Shown: piece by piece, positions 37,889-47,379 of the stretch
Numbering within the stretch: position 1 is the stretch's first letter
Layout of the letters: each line of letters begins with the position of its first letter
Assembly (NCBI RefSeq): GCF_041447285.1
Contig: NZ_JBGMEB010000014.1
Span: forward strand, 79,987 to 143,986
Source of the DNA: Methanomethylovorans sp041447285
GTDB taxonomy: Archaea > Halobacteriota > Methanosarcinia > Methanosarcinales > Methanosarcinaceae
Direction: 5' to 3'
Length of the DNA: 64,000 bases
Translations under genes and position numbers: made by a program
The notes under the pieces: generated by a model
Database searches by the model: none
Told to the model about the DNA's origin: nothing
What the model saw: the letters and a program-made list of their open reading frames with translations, nothing else

Positions 37889-38527
37889 ATGAAGTTTCCT
37901 TATACTGAGAAAGTGTTAGAACATTTCCGCAATCCTAAAAACGTAGGTAAGCTAGAGGATGCAGATGGCAAGGGTCTGGAAGGTAGTCCCGCCTGTGGAG
38001 ATATGGTTGCAGTATACCTTAAAGTGAATCCTGAAACCACTGTAATAGATGATATAAAATTCGAGTCCTATGGGTGTGCTTCTAATATCGCTACTGCATC
38101 AATTATAACTGAAATGGCTAAAGGAAAGACTATAGCTGAGGCGAAGAAGATCACATGGCAGGAAGCAACTGATGAATTGGGAGGATTGCCTCCTGTAAAA
38201 AGACATTGTTCAGTACTGGCTGTAGAAGGTTTGAGGTCTGCCATACGGGATTATGAGGAAAAGCATGGTTTGATCAGTGAACAGGAGCCAACGACAGATG
38301 AAGTTGTAAGAAGCAGGTTAAAGCATGTAATGAATCCCATGGCAGGGCTTGATATAGTACGTACGGAACTTGTTACCAAGATAGAGGTAAAAGATGGAGC
38401 GGTAAGAGTTGTCCTTGACCTACCTTCCAGCCATCAGTTTGCAAACGCCATAAAGGAGGATTTGGTAGAAAAGCTTGAAGCTCTGTGGGATGTAAAAGAA
38501 GTCAAGGTTGTTTTCACCGAAGGATAA
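37889..38527 (+). CDS. iscU: IscU-type Fe-S scaffold fused to a MIP18/DUF59-like domain
   Basis: Product of 212 aa. Residues 1-125 are IscU: Cys36 (ACGDM), Cys63 (YGCASN), Cys107, and the LPPVK segment (100-104) that in bacteria binds HscA. Residues about 138-212 (DEVVRSRLKHVMNPMAGLD, then IVRTELVTKIEVKDG and KEVKVVFTEG) resemble the FeS-assembly domain of MIP18/SufT/PaaD type. The fusion suggests cluster assembly and transfer in one protein. GAGGTGAT precedes ATG 37889, 9 bp after the iscS-like stop. Confidence 0.88.
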   Translation: MKFPYTEKVLEHFRNPKNVGKLEDADGKGLEGSPACGDMVAVYLKVNPETTVIDDIKFESYGCASNIATASIITEMAKGKTIAEAKKITWQEATDELGGLPPVKRHCSVLAVEGLRSAIRDYEEKHGLISEQEPTTDEVVRSRLKHVMNPMAGLDIVRTELVTKIEVKDGAVRVVLDLPSSHQFANAIKEDLVEKLEALWDVKEVKVVFTEG

Positions 38528-38551
38528 GAATAAAAACATGTACAGGTACCT

Positions 38552-39088
38552 ATGAAAGAAAAAGAGGACATGCTTGTTGAAAGGGCTTTGGAACTAGGGT
38601 TGCGTGCTTATCCACTGGAAACTAAATATATCGAAGTGGAAAATCGTACTAGGCTAAAGTGTGCATACGGATGCAGAGGATATGGTAAACGTTTGAGCTG
38701 TCCTCCTCATGTTATGGATATCGATGAATTCAGAAAGGTACTTAAAGAGTACAATAGAGCCCTATTGCTTATTGAAGAGTATGATGTGTCAAATGAGCCA
38801 GATGTTCTCAAGGCATGGTCCCGCTTACGCAGGGAATCGTTCCATAAAATGCTACAGCTGGAATATCTTGCCTTCAGGCAAGGTTTTACCTATGCCCACT
38901 TATTAAGACCAGGTGCATGCAATGAATGTGATGTTTGTGCAGAAAAATGCAGAAAACCGGAGTTTCGCAGGTTCCCTCCGGAAGCTGTGGGCATCAATGT
39001 CGAAAAGGTTATGGATGTAGTGGGTGAAAAACTTGTATTTTGTGATGCTTCTAGCATTAAGTGTGTTGGCATTCTACTTATTTACTAA
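38552..39088 (+). CDS. DUF2284 cysteine-rich protein
   Basis: Product of 178 aa. Conserved CAYGCRGYGKRLSCPP near residues 35-50 and a second Cys cluster (CNECDVCAEKC) near 128-138, which together suggest a metal or Fe-S site. The family has no firm function. It lies 24 bp after the iscU fusion, so it is probably the last member of the sulfur/Fe-S operon. Confidence 0.8.
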   Translation: MKEKEDMLVERALELGLRAYPLETKYIEVENRTRLKCAYGCRGYGKRLSCPPHVMDIDEFRKVLKEYNRALLLIEEYDVSNEPDVLKAWSRLRRESFHKMLQLEYLAFRQGFTYAHLLRPGACNECDVCAEKCRKPEFRRFPPEAVGINVEKVMDVVGEKLVFCDASSIKCVGILLIY

Positions 39089-39108
39089 AAGGTTTAGGTT
39101 TCTGGTAT

Positions 39109-39825
39109 ATGAACTCAATAAAAGAAACTGCTAAAAGGGAGACAACAACGGCTTCCCAAAAGTTTGTTCAAATGGGGGATCGGGAAACAGACCCTGATAA
39201 AAAAGAACATTATTATAAGATGGCTCTGGAACTGGAACCAAAAAATGTATCTGCTCTCAATAAAATGGGCCTACTTTTTTATCAAAAAGGGGACCTAAGA
39301 GAAGCAATCAGATTTTTTGATGCTGTAGTTGACTCCGGAAAAGTACGCAATCTCTATCCCATTTATTTCAATAAAAGCATAGCTTTAAAGGCATTAAAAG
39401 AATACGAAGCTGCACTCAATTATATTTCTAAAGCGTTGCAGTATAGTTCTGGAAACCTGGAGGCACAAGAACTTAAGAGAGAGCTTCAGGATATAGTGGA
39501 TGAAAAATATAGACGTCAGGCTGAGAGGGAAAAACAGGCTGAATATGCTGGTGTCAAATCCGAGAAAACATACAGATCCTGGAATCCTCCTACCATTTCT
39601 GTACTTGCAAATATGATGTATTATAAAGATTGGCATGCCTACAAGCATCGCAGTGACTTTGAGATCACAGATGCACAAAAACAAAAAATAGTAGCCAAGC
39701 TTGAGAATAAAGAATTTTGCTGCGCAACTTGCAATTATTATACAAACGGTGCGTGCAGGAAAAGAAAAAGGATACATGTAGGTGCAAAAGCCATCTGCAA
39801 AGCTTTTCAGCCTGGAAATCGGTAA
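39109..39825 (+). CDS. TPR protein with C-terminal cysteine motif
   Basis: Product of 238 aa. About three tetratricopeptide repeats (residues about 20-125; ALELEPKNVSALNKMGLLFY and KALQYSSGNLEAQELKREL are typical) are followed by a Lys/Arg/Glu-rich linker and a C-terminal domain with CCATCNYYTNGACRK and a last Cys near the end, likely a metal site. Probably an adaptor for protein contacts. ATG 39109 has only a weak ribosome site. It follows the DUF2284 gene by 20 bp. Confidence 0.75.
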   Translation: MNSIKETAKRETTTASQKFVQMGDRETDPDKKEHYYKMALELEPKNVSALNKMGLLFYQKGDLREAIRFFDAVVDSGKVRNLYPIYFNKSIALKALKEYEAALNYISKALQYSSGNLEAQELKRELQDIVDEKYRRQAEREKQAEYAGVKSEKTYRSWNPPTISVLANMMYYKDWHAYKHRSDFEITDAQKQKIVAKLENKEFCCATCNYYTNGACRKRKRIHVGAKAICKAFQPGNR

Positions 39826-40055
39826 ATAGAGAATAACTTGCAATGATAGTGGCAAGAGTATTCATAAAGAAGTATGACCAGATAAAATATGAATTATCAC
39901 TAATTTTGTTTATGGGGTGCTATCACCTGATATACACATTTTTGTTGAACTTTCTGAATATACAATGAGAATCTTAAATCGGATTCTTGATCTTGATTAT
40001 CTAGTGCAACAAAAAGAAAAAGATTTAAAATACGTTGAGCACTTCGACATGTATA

Positions 40056-41912
40056 ATGACACCAGAAAAATTACATTATCTCACACCACACGAAGTGGCT
40101 AAACATCTTAGAGTCGAAACAAAAACTGTTCATACATGGCTTCAGGAAGGGACTATGGATGGAGTAAAACTGGGTCGTCTCTGGAGAATTCCACGTTCTC
40201 AGCTGGAGCATGCTGATGATAATTGCTTTACACAGAATTCTCGCCTGTTGAACATTAAAGAGATCCCACGCAATATGTCCGACTACGGCAAGGTCAAGGA
40301 GGAATGGAACAATGAGGTTCCTGAGTATTTCAATTTTGGATATGATGTCATTGATGCGTGGGCAAAGGAAGACCGCAACAAACTTGCAATGATCTGGGTC
40401 AATCAACAGGGTGAAGAGAAAAAGTACACCTTCAGGGACATGATGAAACTCTCTAACCAGGCGGCAAATATCCTTATCAAATACGGGATAAATAAAGGAG
40501 ACAGAGTTATTCTGATGCTTCACCGCGTGCCAGAATGGTGGATATTTGTAATTGCACTCACAAAACTTGGTGCTGTTGTATGCCCATGCCCGACACTTCT
40601 GACACCAAGTGATCTTCAGTACAGGATCAACGCGGGCAAATTCAAAATGATAGTTACGGACATGGAGAATGCACCAAAGGCCGATGAGATACGTGTTGAA
40701 TGCCCCACTCTCAAGGAATGCATGGTGATTGATGGAAAAAGAGAGAATTGGGTCAGTTTCCAGCATGAGTTATTATATCCTGCACCAGTTTCACATAAAT
40801 CAGTATCAATACCCGTACTTACTCTTTCCACAGATCCCATGCTAGTTTACTTTACCTCGGGAACTACGGGTAAAGCCAAGATGGCGCTTCACAATCATGC
40901 ATATCCTCTGGGTCACAGGGTTACTGCGGAACTGTGGCAGGACCTGACCGAGAATGATCTGCATTTCACATTCTCTGATACTGGTTGGGCAAAATGCGCA
41001 TGGGGCAAAATATTCGGGCAATGGATTGCTGGCTCATGTATTTTAGTGTATGATATTAGAGGAAAGTTTGAAGCAACCGAGCTGCTTCCGCTTATTGAGA
41101 AGTATGAAGTAACAACTTTCTGCTGCCCTCCCACTATTTACAGAATGCTTATACTTGCCGACCTGACAAAGTTCGACCTCACTCAGCTCAGGCATTGCTG
41201 CAGTGCAGGCGAGCCATTGAATCCTGAAGTGATCAAAGTATGGAGAGAGGGAACAGGTCTTAATATCTACGAAGGTTACGGGCAGACAGAAACCTGTTGT
41301 GCAATCTCATCTTTTGCCTGTTTAGACAATAAGCCGGGCTCAATGGGAAAACCGTCTCCTGGATGGAACATTGAATTGCATGATGAATACGGGAAACCGG
41401 TTAATAACTATGAAGAAGGAAGGATCGCTATCTCACTTGACCCGCGGCCGGTGGGGCTTCTTGTCAAATATCTTAATAACGATCAAGAAAACGAAAAATC
41501 ATTCCAGAATGGATTCTATTATACCGGTGATAAGGCGTACACGGATGATGATGGATATTTCTGGTTCGTAGGTCGCGATGATGACGTCATAAAGAGTTCA
41601 GGTTACAGGATAGGTCCTTTCGAAGTTGAAAGTGCACTTCTTGAACATCCGGCTGTACAGGAATCTGCTGTTATTGGTTCTCCTGATAATATAAGAGGCA
41701 TGATAGTCAAGGCTTTTGTAGTGCTGAACGAAGGGTTCCAACCTTCGGAAAAACTGATACAGGAACTTCAAAACCATGTAAAGCACACAACAGCACCATA
41801 CAAATACCCCCGTTCTATTGAATTCATGGACGAATTGCCAAAAACAATTGGTGGTAAGATAATGAGGAAAAAACTTCGGGAGATGGACTACAAAAAGCTC
41901 CAAAATGAATGA
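40056..41912 (+). CDS. Acyl-CoA synthetase with N-terminal excisionase-type HTH domain
   Basis: Product of 618 aa. Residues about 1-50 form a MerR/excisionase-like helix-turn-helix (LTPHEVAKHLRVETKTVHTW, LGRLWRIPRSQLE). The rest is an AMP-forming acyl-CoA synthetase with YFTSGTTGKAK, YEGYGQTE, YTGD, GRDDDVIKSSGYRIGP and the catalytic Lys region KTIGGKIMRK. Methanosarcina has related medium-chain acyl-CoA synthetases. The HTH part might make the enzyme a DNA-bound metabolite sensor or be a recruited protein-binding module. ATG 40056 is preferred over TTG 40035; tttaaaata 30 nt upstream may be the TATA box of a nearly leaderless mRNA. Confidence 0.88.
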   Translation: MTPEKLHYLTPHEVAKHLRVETKTVHTWLQEGTMDGVKLGRLWRIPRSQLEHADDNCFTQNSRLLNIKEIPRNMSDYGKVKEEWNNEVPEYFNFGYDVIDAWAKEDRNKLAMIWVNQQGEEKKYTFRDMMKLSNQAANILIKYGINKGDRVILMLHRVPEWWIFVIALTKLGAVVCPCPTLLTPSDLQYRINAGKFKMIVTDMENAPKADEIRVECPTLKECMVIDGKRENWVSFQHELLYPAPVSHKSVSIPVLTLSTDPMLVYFTSGTTGKAKMALHNHAYPLGHRVTAELWQDLTENDLHFTFSDTGWAKCAWGKIFGQWIAGSCILVYDIRGKFEATELLPLIEKYEVTTFCCPPTIYRMLILADLTKFDLTQLRHCCSAGEPLNPEVIKVWREGTGLNIYEGYGQTETCCAISSFACLDNKPGSMGKPSPGWNIELHDEYGKPVNNYEEGRIAISLDPRPVGLLVKYLNNDQENEKSFQNGFYYTGDKAYTDDDGYFWFVGRDDDVIKSSGYRIGPFEVESALLEHPAVQESAVIGSPDNIRGMIVKAFVVLNEGFQPSEKLIQELQNHVKHTTAPYKYPRSIEFMDELPKTIGGKIMRKKLREMDYKKLQNE

Positions 41913-41930
41913 TACTAAATATTAGATACA

Positions 41931-41976
41931 GAGGATAAGAAAAGTAATTCTTCCAATTATTTTTTAATATCCTCTT
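41931..41976 (+). terminator. Weak hairpin after the acyl-CoA synthetase gene
   Basis: Arms gaggata (41931-41937) and tatcctc (41968-41974) enclose a T-rich loop of 30 nt. A terminator for the synthetase gene is possible. Confidence 0.3.
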
Positions 41977-42073
41977 ACAATAGTTTTAAATTAATCTCAT
42001 TTTAAGTAATGACTATTTCACTCTGTAGAAATGCCCATTTGAACAGAGCCAGAAAAACACTATTAAGTAAATC

Positions 42074-42523
42074 TTATGTATTTTGCAAATATCCACTATC
42101 AGACTCAGACATGTACTGGTTTAATTTTGCCATTGCAGTACGCATTCGCTTAAAACCACATTTCAAATAGAAGCCCTCACGTCCGGGAACAGAATAGAGT
42201 ATTATATTCTCCACAGACAATTGTTCGCACAATTTTTCAATTATCTTCTTGCCTATTCCTTTTCCTTGATATTCAGGCAGTACTACCATGTCATATATCA
42301 CAGTCTGGTATTCACCGTCGCTCAATGCTCTTCCCATTCCTATCAGTTTATCAGAGTCATATGCTACTACTACAGCATAACTTGCCTCAAAAGCCCTTTT
42401 AAGTTTACCTGGGTCACGCTGCTGTGAACCCAGAGGAGCACGTTCGAACAAGGTGACTGCATCAGCCCAATTAACTGCTTCCAGACCAGTACTAAAATAC
42501 ACACCTTGAATACTATTGGTCAT
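42074..42523 (-). CDS. GNAT-family N-acetyltransferase
   Basis: Product of 149 aa with the acetyl-CoA motif VVLPEYQGKGIGKKIIEKL and the late GFYLKCGFKRM segment. Substrate unknown. It converges with the acyl-CoA synthetase gene. Confidence 0.82.
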   Translation of the reverse strand: MTNSIQGVYFSTGLEAVNWADAVTLFERAPLGSQQRDPGKLKRAFEASYAVVVAYDSDKLIGMGRALSDGEYQTVIYDMVVLPEYQGKGIGKKIIEKLCEQLSVENIILYSVPGREGFYLKCGFKRMRTAMAKLNQYMSESDSGYLQNT

Positions 42524-42825
42524 GATAGTCTCAAATCCAGTAGAGATGTATTATTATAAAAATTTATGTTTGCTTTTCGTTGCGATCTTAATCAGATTCA
42601 ATAAAAAAACTCTTAGCAAGCTGGAATTGTTGAGTTACAAAGGGTTTTGTAGATAAATCAGCATCATTAGCCTAAAATGTCAATTCTAAAACGATATATC
42701 TAGAGACATTATTTAAAAACTTAAATTAAATTTGTTCCTCGAAAAGAGACGATTTATAGTAAAGCAGAAAATCTAATTTACTATAAAGTTGATGTTGCAT
42801 ATCATTATTCTCAGGAGCCTTCATC
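42524..42825. other. Intergenic region between divergent genes
   Basis: About 300 bp, AT-rich. It should hold the promoters of the acetyltransferase (minus) and the 42826 gene (plus); no convincing operator, repeat or small ORF was seen. Confidence 0.4.
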
Positions 42826-43434
42826 ATGAAATTACCCGCCCCCATAAAAAACGCCCTGATCGAAGCAAACATTTCCTTGTATGCTGAGAGCAAACCATCT
42901 TCCAGAACCAACGAAAAACCTCTTGCTTTCAAGATCCCCATGGCTCAGATAATCGAAGATACAAAATATTTCGGTATCAATGAATCAGACATTCAAGCCA
43001 CGATCATAGAAAATCCGAATTCTCTGTCATACATAGAAGACTCCAAAGCTATACAGTTCATTCCATCCTTCACCCGGACCTGCGACCTTTATAATGAGAT
43101 TCTTGATGAAATCAAGACAAATACATCCGCCAATCCAAAATTCACAATTGGGTATGACCCTGCAATAAAAGAAGCTCTCATTTATCATTTCTTTACTGGT
43201 TCCCTCGTTCTGATGGTCCCTGAAGATATGTCTAATCTATCTCAACTTAAATTTGCACTAAAAGCAGGAGGTAGTAAACTTCGTTCTATTATTGATATGA
43301 CAGGCGGCTGGATCTACGTATTCCCAAAATACATAATGGAATCCCAGGAATGTGGCAAAATACCAGCCAAGGACACCAATGTTGAAGAAGTTCTGGCAAG
43401 TTACCTGAACGATATGTTTCTGGGAGATGCCTGA
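42826..43434 (+). CDS. Hypothetical protein, 202 aa
   Basis: Soluble alpha/beta protein without a recognised family. Segments: PMAQIIEDTKYFGINESDIQ, GYDPAIKEALIYHFFTGSLV, and LKAGGSKLRSIIDMTGGWIY. CAGGAG lies 9 nt before the ATG. A DUF family common in methanogens is likely, but I cannot name it. Confidence 0.6.
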   Translation: MKLPAPIKNALIEANISLYAESKPSSRTNEKPLAFKIPMAQIIEDTKYFGINESDIQATIIENPNSLSYIEDSKAIQFIPSFTRTCDLYNEILDEIKTNTSANPKFTIGYDPAIKEALIYHFFTGSLVLMVPEDMSNLSQLKFALKAGGSKLRSIIDMTGGWIYVFPKYIMESQECGKIPAKDTNVEEVLASYLNDMFLGDA

Positions 43435-43506
43435 ATTCAAAGCAAATGGCTGATCTCCTCGTTATTTTTTACTTCATAAGGTGAAATGCACCTATTAGAA
43501 TCTCAC

Positions 43507-43800
43507 CTACCGATCAACACTGCATTCATTGTCTTGTTTTTTAAAAATACTTTTAGTAGCGCAGTATATCCATCCTTTATGCAATGCAAGGTGTATTGCA
43601 GTAAAAACCGTCATCATGATAGCTGACCTGTTATGTATAAGTGTCCATGTAGCCTTCGTAATTCCTAAATATTCCTGATATCTGCCCCGTGGAACACCTG
43701 AAGGTATCACAAACAACATAACAAATCCTGTAACTGCAATTATCAAGAATAGTACAGTCAAAATGACATCTACGGAGTAATTAAGCTTCACCCTGTTCAT
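43507..43800 (-). CDS. Small two-TM membrane protein, DUF4405-like
   Basis: Product of 97 aa with two TM helices (VILTVLFLIIAVTGFVMLFV and IMMTVFTAIHLALH) and His residues at the membrane edge (WTLIHNRS, AIHLALHKGW), the arrangement in DUF4405/cytochrome b561-like proteins that may bind haem. The Cys-containing tail is polar. Single gene. Confidence 0.6.
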   Translation of the reverse strand: MNRVKLNYSVDVILTVLFLIIAVTGFVMLFVIPSGVPRGRYQEYLGITKATWTLIHNRSAIMMTVFTAIHLALHKGWIYCATKSIFKKQDNECSVDR

Positions 43801-44051
43801 TTGTTATCCTCTTTTAATTTAATGTCAACACATAATTTATTTGAATGTATCCATATTTCTGATGTTTTACTCAATTCTGACTTGATATTGAAGAGCTAAT
43901 TGAAAATAGCAAAAATACTTATAGTCTTATGGGAGAATTGTGAACAGTTATATAGAGCAAAGGATTTTTATTTTGATATGAAAATGGATTTAACTCTGAT
44001 TTCTTGTTAATTTTGGGCTGGATTTATTTTAGAAGGAAGGAGACAATAGTA

Positions 44052-44660
44052 ATGAATATTTCTATCAGATCAGAAGAAGAAAAAGACTTCAAATATGTAG
44101 AAAATATGACCAGAGAAGCATTCTGGGACCTATATAAGCCCGGATGTGATGAACATCTTGTAGTGCATAAAATAAGAAAAGTACCTGCATTTGTAAAAGA
44201 ACTGGATTTTATTGCATGTGATAAGGATACAATTGTTGGCAATATTATCTATTCAAGAGCTAAGGTAGTAAATGAGGAAAGTAAAGAATCTGAAGTTTTA
44301 TGTATGGGCCCGGTTACAGTATTGCCATCATATCAAAAGCAAGGAATCGGTTCTTTATTGATGAATCATTCTATCAAAAAGGCAAAGCAGCTGGGATATA
44401 AAGGTATAATAATCTTTGGAAATCCTGACTATTATCAACGCTTTGGTTTTGTAAATGCTAAAGAATATAATATCCAGACATCCTGGGGTGAAAATATGGA
44501 TGCTTTTATGGCATTAGAACTCTACGAGGGTAGCTTGAAGGATGTTTCAGGAAAATTTTATGAGGACGAAGTTTTTAAAATTGAAAATAAAGAGCTGGGG
44601 GATTTTGAAAAGCAATTTCCCCATAAAGAAAAGCATGTTACTGACACTCAATTAAAGTAG
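44052..44660 (+). CDS. GNAT-family N-acetyltransferase
   Basis: Product of 202 aa, similar to predicted N-acetyltransferases of the YhbS type. Acetyl-CoA motif VLPSYQKQGIGSLLMNHSI, then GYKGIIIFGNPDYYQRFGF. I chose ATG 44052, preceded by GGAAGGAG, over 44004. Substrate unknown. Confidence 0.85.
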   Translation: MNISIRSEEEKDFKYVENMTREAFWDLYKPGCDEHLVVHKIRKVPAFVKELDFIACDKDTIVGNIIYSRAKVVNEESKESEVLCMGPVTVLPSYQKQGIGSLLMNHSIKKAKQLGYKGIIIFGNPDYYQRFGFVNAKEYNIQTSWGENMDAFMALELYEGSLKDVSGKFYEDEVFKIENKELGDFEKQFPHKEKHVTDTQLK

Positions 44661-44797
44661 GATTCAATCAATAGGTATAGAAGACAAAAGTAAATAAATT
44701 CATGAATAGAATTTCTTTTGATGAAATTCCGAATGATTATTTACCAACAGTACTGGAGATTTGTGAAATATCACTCGGTTAAAGGCCAAGTGGCAGT

Positions 44798-46417
44798 TCA
44801 CTTTAAGAGCCTCTGCATGTCTTCTTCTATAGTGCTGTTCGGCGTTATATTGAACTTCTCTACCAGAACATTGAGAACATTCGGTGAGATAAATGCCGGT
44901 AGCTTTGGACCAAGGGTAATATTATGTATTTCGAGCCTTAGGAGGGTAAGTAATACAAGGACTGCTTTTTGTTCGTACCATGCGATGTTGTACGAGATCG
45001 GTGCTTCGTTAACATCTGTAAATCCAAGTCTGGCCATAAGTCCTTGTGCAATGACGATCAGTGAAAATGAATCATTACACTGTCCTGCATCCAGTACCCT
45101 TGGAATCCCATCAATGTCCCCGAGATTAAGTTTGTTGTAGCGATATTTTGCACATCCGGCGGTAAGTATGACCGTATCCTTTGGCAGTGCTTCTGCAAAA
45201 TCCGTATAATACTGCCTCTCCTTGTGACGTCCGTCACATCCTGCCATGACAATGAACTTCTTTATCTTGCCTGCTTTGACGGCATTAATGATCTTGTCCG
45301 CGTTAGATAGTACAGAATTATAAGCAAATCCGGTCGTGACGGTGCCTTCTTCCAGTTGTACCGGAGGTTTGCACTGCTTTGCCTGCTCGATGATAACCGA
45401 AAAGTCTTTCTTACCATTTTCAGCCACAATATGTGTGGCACCATCATAACCTACGGGACCTGTAGTGTATAACCTGTCAATATAGGTATTTCTTGGAGGA
45501 ACTATGCAGTTGGTAGTCAACAATATTGGTCCGTTGAAGCTCTCGAACTCCTGCTGCTGGCGGCACCATGATCCGCCGTAGTTGCCGATCAGATGTTCAT
45601 ACTTCTTAAATTCAGGATATGAATTTGCAGGCAGCATTTCCCCATGAGTATAAACATCGACACCTGTCCCCTCGGTTTGATCCAATAGTTGTTTCAGGTC
45701 ATTCAGATCATGCCCACTGACAAGGATTCCAGGCTTGTCTCTTGTTCCAATATTGACTTGTGTAGGTTCCGGATTTCCGAATGCAGTGGTATTTGCCATA
45801 TCGAGTTCTGCCATTACATCAAAACCCATCTCCCCACATTTTAGGACCAATGAGATGAGCTTCTTATCATCCAGATTGTCATCCGTGGTTGACACAAGGG
45901 CTTCTTCTAAAAATGAATTTACTTTTTTACTGGAATGTCCAAGCATCATAGCGTGGTATGCATATGCTGCTATTCCTTTGACACCATAGGTCAACAGTTC
46001 TCTTAATGATCGGATATCTTCATCCACTGTTGCAAGTATGCCGGTATTCCTGTCCTTGATGTTTAAAGGAGTCAAAGTTGCGATCCCGGGTATATCTTTT
46101 TCATCAAGCAGATTGTTATCAAGAAGTTTTTGCTTGATCTCTTTCTGAAGCTTCAATCCCCTGTCGATGCGGTCCCGAATTCCGCTCGCTCTGAAATCGG
46201 TATTCGTTATGGTTGAGAACAGCGCATCGAGCATAAACTCATCAGTGCTCTTTTCAAAAATACCTGCCTTTCTTGCTTTCTGGTTGTAGAATGCAATGCT
46301 TTTAAGCACATAGATGAGATCGTCCTGTAGGTCTGCGACTTCCCCTTTCTTACCGCACATTCCATTATTTGTGCAGCTTTCCCCGCTCATCGTTTCTTCA
46401 CACTGGTAGCAGAACAT
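44798..46417 (-). CDS. hcp: Hybrid cluster protein (hydroxylamine reductase, prismane)
   Basis: Product of 539 aa. N-terminal cysteines MFCYQCEETMSGESC and CGKKG give the [4Fe-4S] cluster; later Cys and Glu residues (GHDLNDL, TNCIVPP, GCDGRHKE, CAKYRYNKL) hold the hybrid Fe-S-O cluster. The family reduces hydroxylamine and, in bacteria, nitric oxide, and guards against nitrosative stress. GGTGAC precedes the ATG and a TATA-like catatatatga lies about 15-25 nt further upstream. No hcr reductase is adjacent. Confidence 0.95.
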   Translation of the reverse strand: MFCYQCEETMSGESCTNNGMCGKKGEVADLQDDLIYVLKSIAFYNQKARKAGIFEKSTDEFMLDALFSTITNTDFRASGIRDRIDRGLKLQKEIKQKLLDNNLLDEKDIPGIATLTPLNIKDRNTGILATVDEDIRSLRELLTYGVKGIAAYAYHAMMLGHSSKKVNSFLEEALVSTTDDNLDDKKLISLVLKCGEMGFDVMAELDMANTTAFGNPEPTQVNIGTRDKPGILVSGHDLNDLKQLLDQTEGTGVDVYTHGEMLPANSYPEFKKYEHLIGNYGGSWCRQQQEFESFNGPILLTTNCIVPPRNTYIDRLYTTGPVGYDGATHIVAENGKKDFSVIIEQAKQCKPPVQLEEGTVTTGFAYNSVLSNADKIINAVKAGKIKKFIVMAGCDGRHKERQYYTDFAEALPKDTVILTAGCAKYRYNKLNLGDIDGIPRVLDAGQCNDSFSLIVIAQGLMARLGFTDVNEAPISYNIAWYEQKAVLVLLTLLRLEIHNITLGPKLPAFISPNVLNVLVEKFNITPNSTIEEDMQRLLK

Positions 46418-47014
46418 TTTGTCACCTTCATATATATGATGTGTAATATGTTTATTACTTTTTATGCTACTATACCTACAACCCCCAGTCTATCATGAGC
46501 ATTCAGAGTAAATAACCTGTCAGACTCGACATTCTTGAGACATATCCTTCTATTAGTATAGGTATATTAAAGGAGATACCAAATGTGTTCATGTCTTAAG
46601 CATTTGTTTTTCATCATCTTCTTTTAAATAGAATCATATGTTTTGAGAGGTACAATTACTTGTAAGAGTTATATAAAACAAAAATGTACATAGTTGCGTA
46701 TTTTCTAGTGTTCAAAGAGATTATATCAATGACCACATGTTTAGTAGCGATTGTGAGAAACATGATTCAGAAAAAACGTAATCAGTTTATCTTTTACTTT
46801 ATTATCAACCGCCATTACTGCTGCGGTATTTAAGGTAAAAGACACAAGTTCTTTTTGAGAGGTATCAATTATGGAATCGTTAACAAGATATCCATAATGT
46901 CGTGTTGAACTCCAGACCACTGAAAGAACGTCCATATCTGTAAAATGTGTGAGTAATGGAAAAATTTGTATGGCAAAGACTGAATCAATAACGCTATGTT
47001 AGTGAGGAAGAAAA
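46418..47014. other. Intergenic region between hcp and a zinc-ribbon gene
   Basis: About 600 bp. It holds the hcp promoter near 46430. A 14-codon frame (ATG 46583, stop 46625) has an excellent AAAGGAGA ribosome site but no other support. A 64-codon minus-strand frame (46741-46935) lacks a ribosome site. Nothing else was recognised. Confidence 0.4.
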
Positions 47015-47140
47015 ATGATTGCAAGTAATAAGCATGTCTGCTGCAATTGCAGTAGTGCACTTAAAAAACAAACGCTTGGATTAAACGTTGTATATTACTG
47101 TCCGGAATGCGGTATTATGACAAGTTCAAATTCTGCATGA
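47015..47140 (+). CDS. Very small zinc-ribbon protein (41 aa)
   Basis: ATG 47015 follows GAGGAAG by 5 nt. The 41-aa product has two cysteine pairs (CCNC and CPEC) 22 residues apart, a zinc-ribbon or rubredoxin-like knuckle, and nothing else. Proteins of this kind are common in methanogens and may bind RNA, DNA or metal. It is too short for usual gene calling. Confidence 0.6.
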   Translation: MIASNKHVCCNCSSALKKQTLGLNVVYYCPECGIMTSSNSA

Positions 47141-47379
47141 GGCAGAGTATTTCAAACATTAGTAATCTTGCTGAGATTGTATTCTATTGTTTTTAGACAA
47201 AATTGAGCGTAAATGAACGCTCCATTTCGTTTTTACTTCATTATTCCAATTAATTCGGCTGGAAATCCTGACTTTCACCTTGGCTACAAAGCCATAGATT
47301 TCTGGAGATTCAATTTCCCATAACTATAAAAGAGCTGAAAAAGATAATGCAAAAAAGATTTTAAGAGATTCTGAGGATC

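Noticed and set aside
39917..40102. 61-codon ORF before the acyl-CoA synthetase
   Set aside because: It overlaps the start of the synthetase in another frame and has no ribosome site.
46741..46935. 64-codon minus-strand ORF upstream of the zinc-ribbon gene
   Set aside because: No ribosome site and no recognisable sequence; kept only as a note in the intergenic entry.
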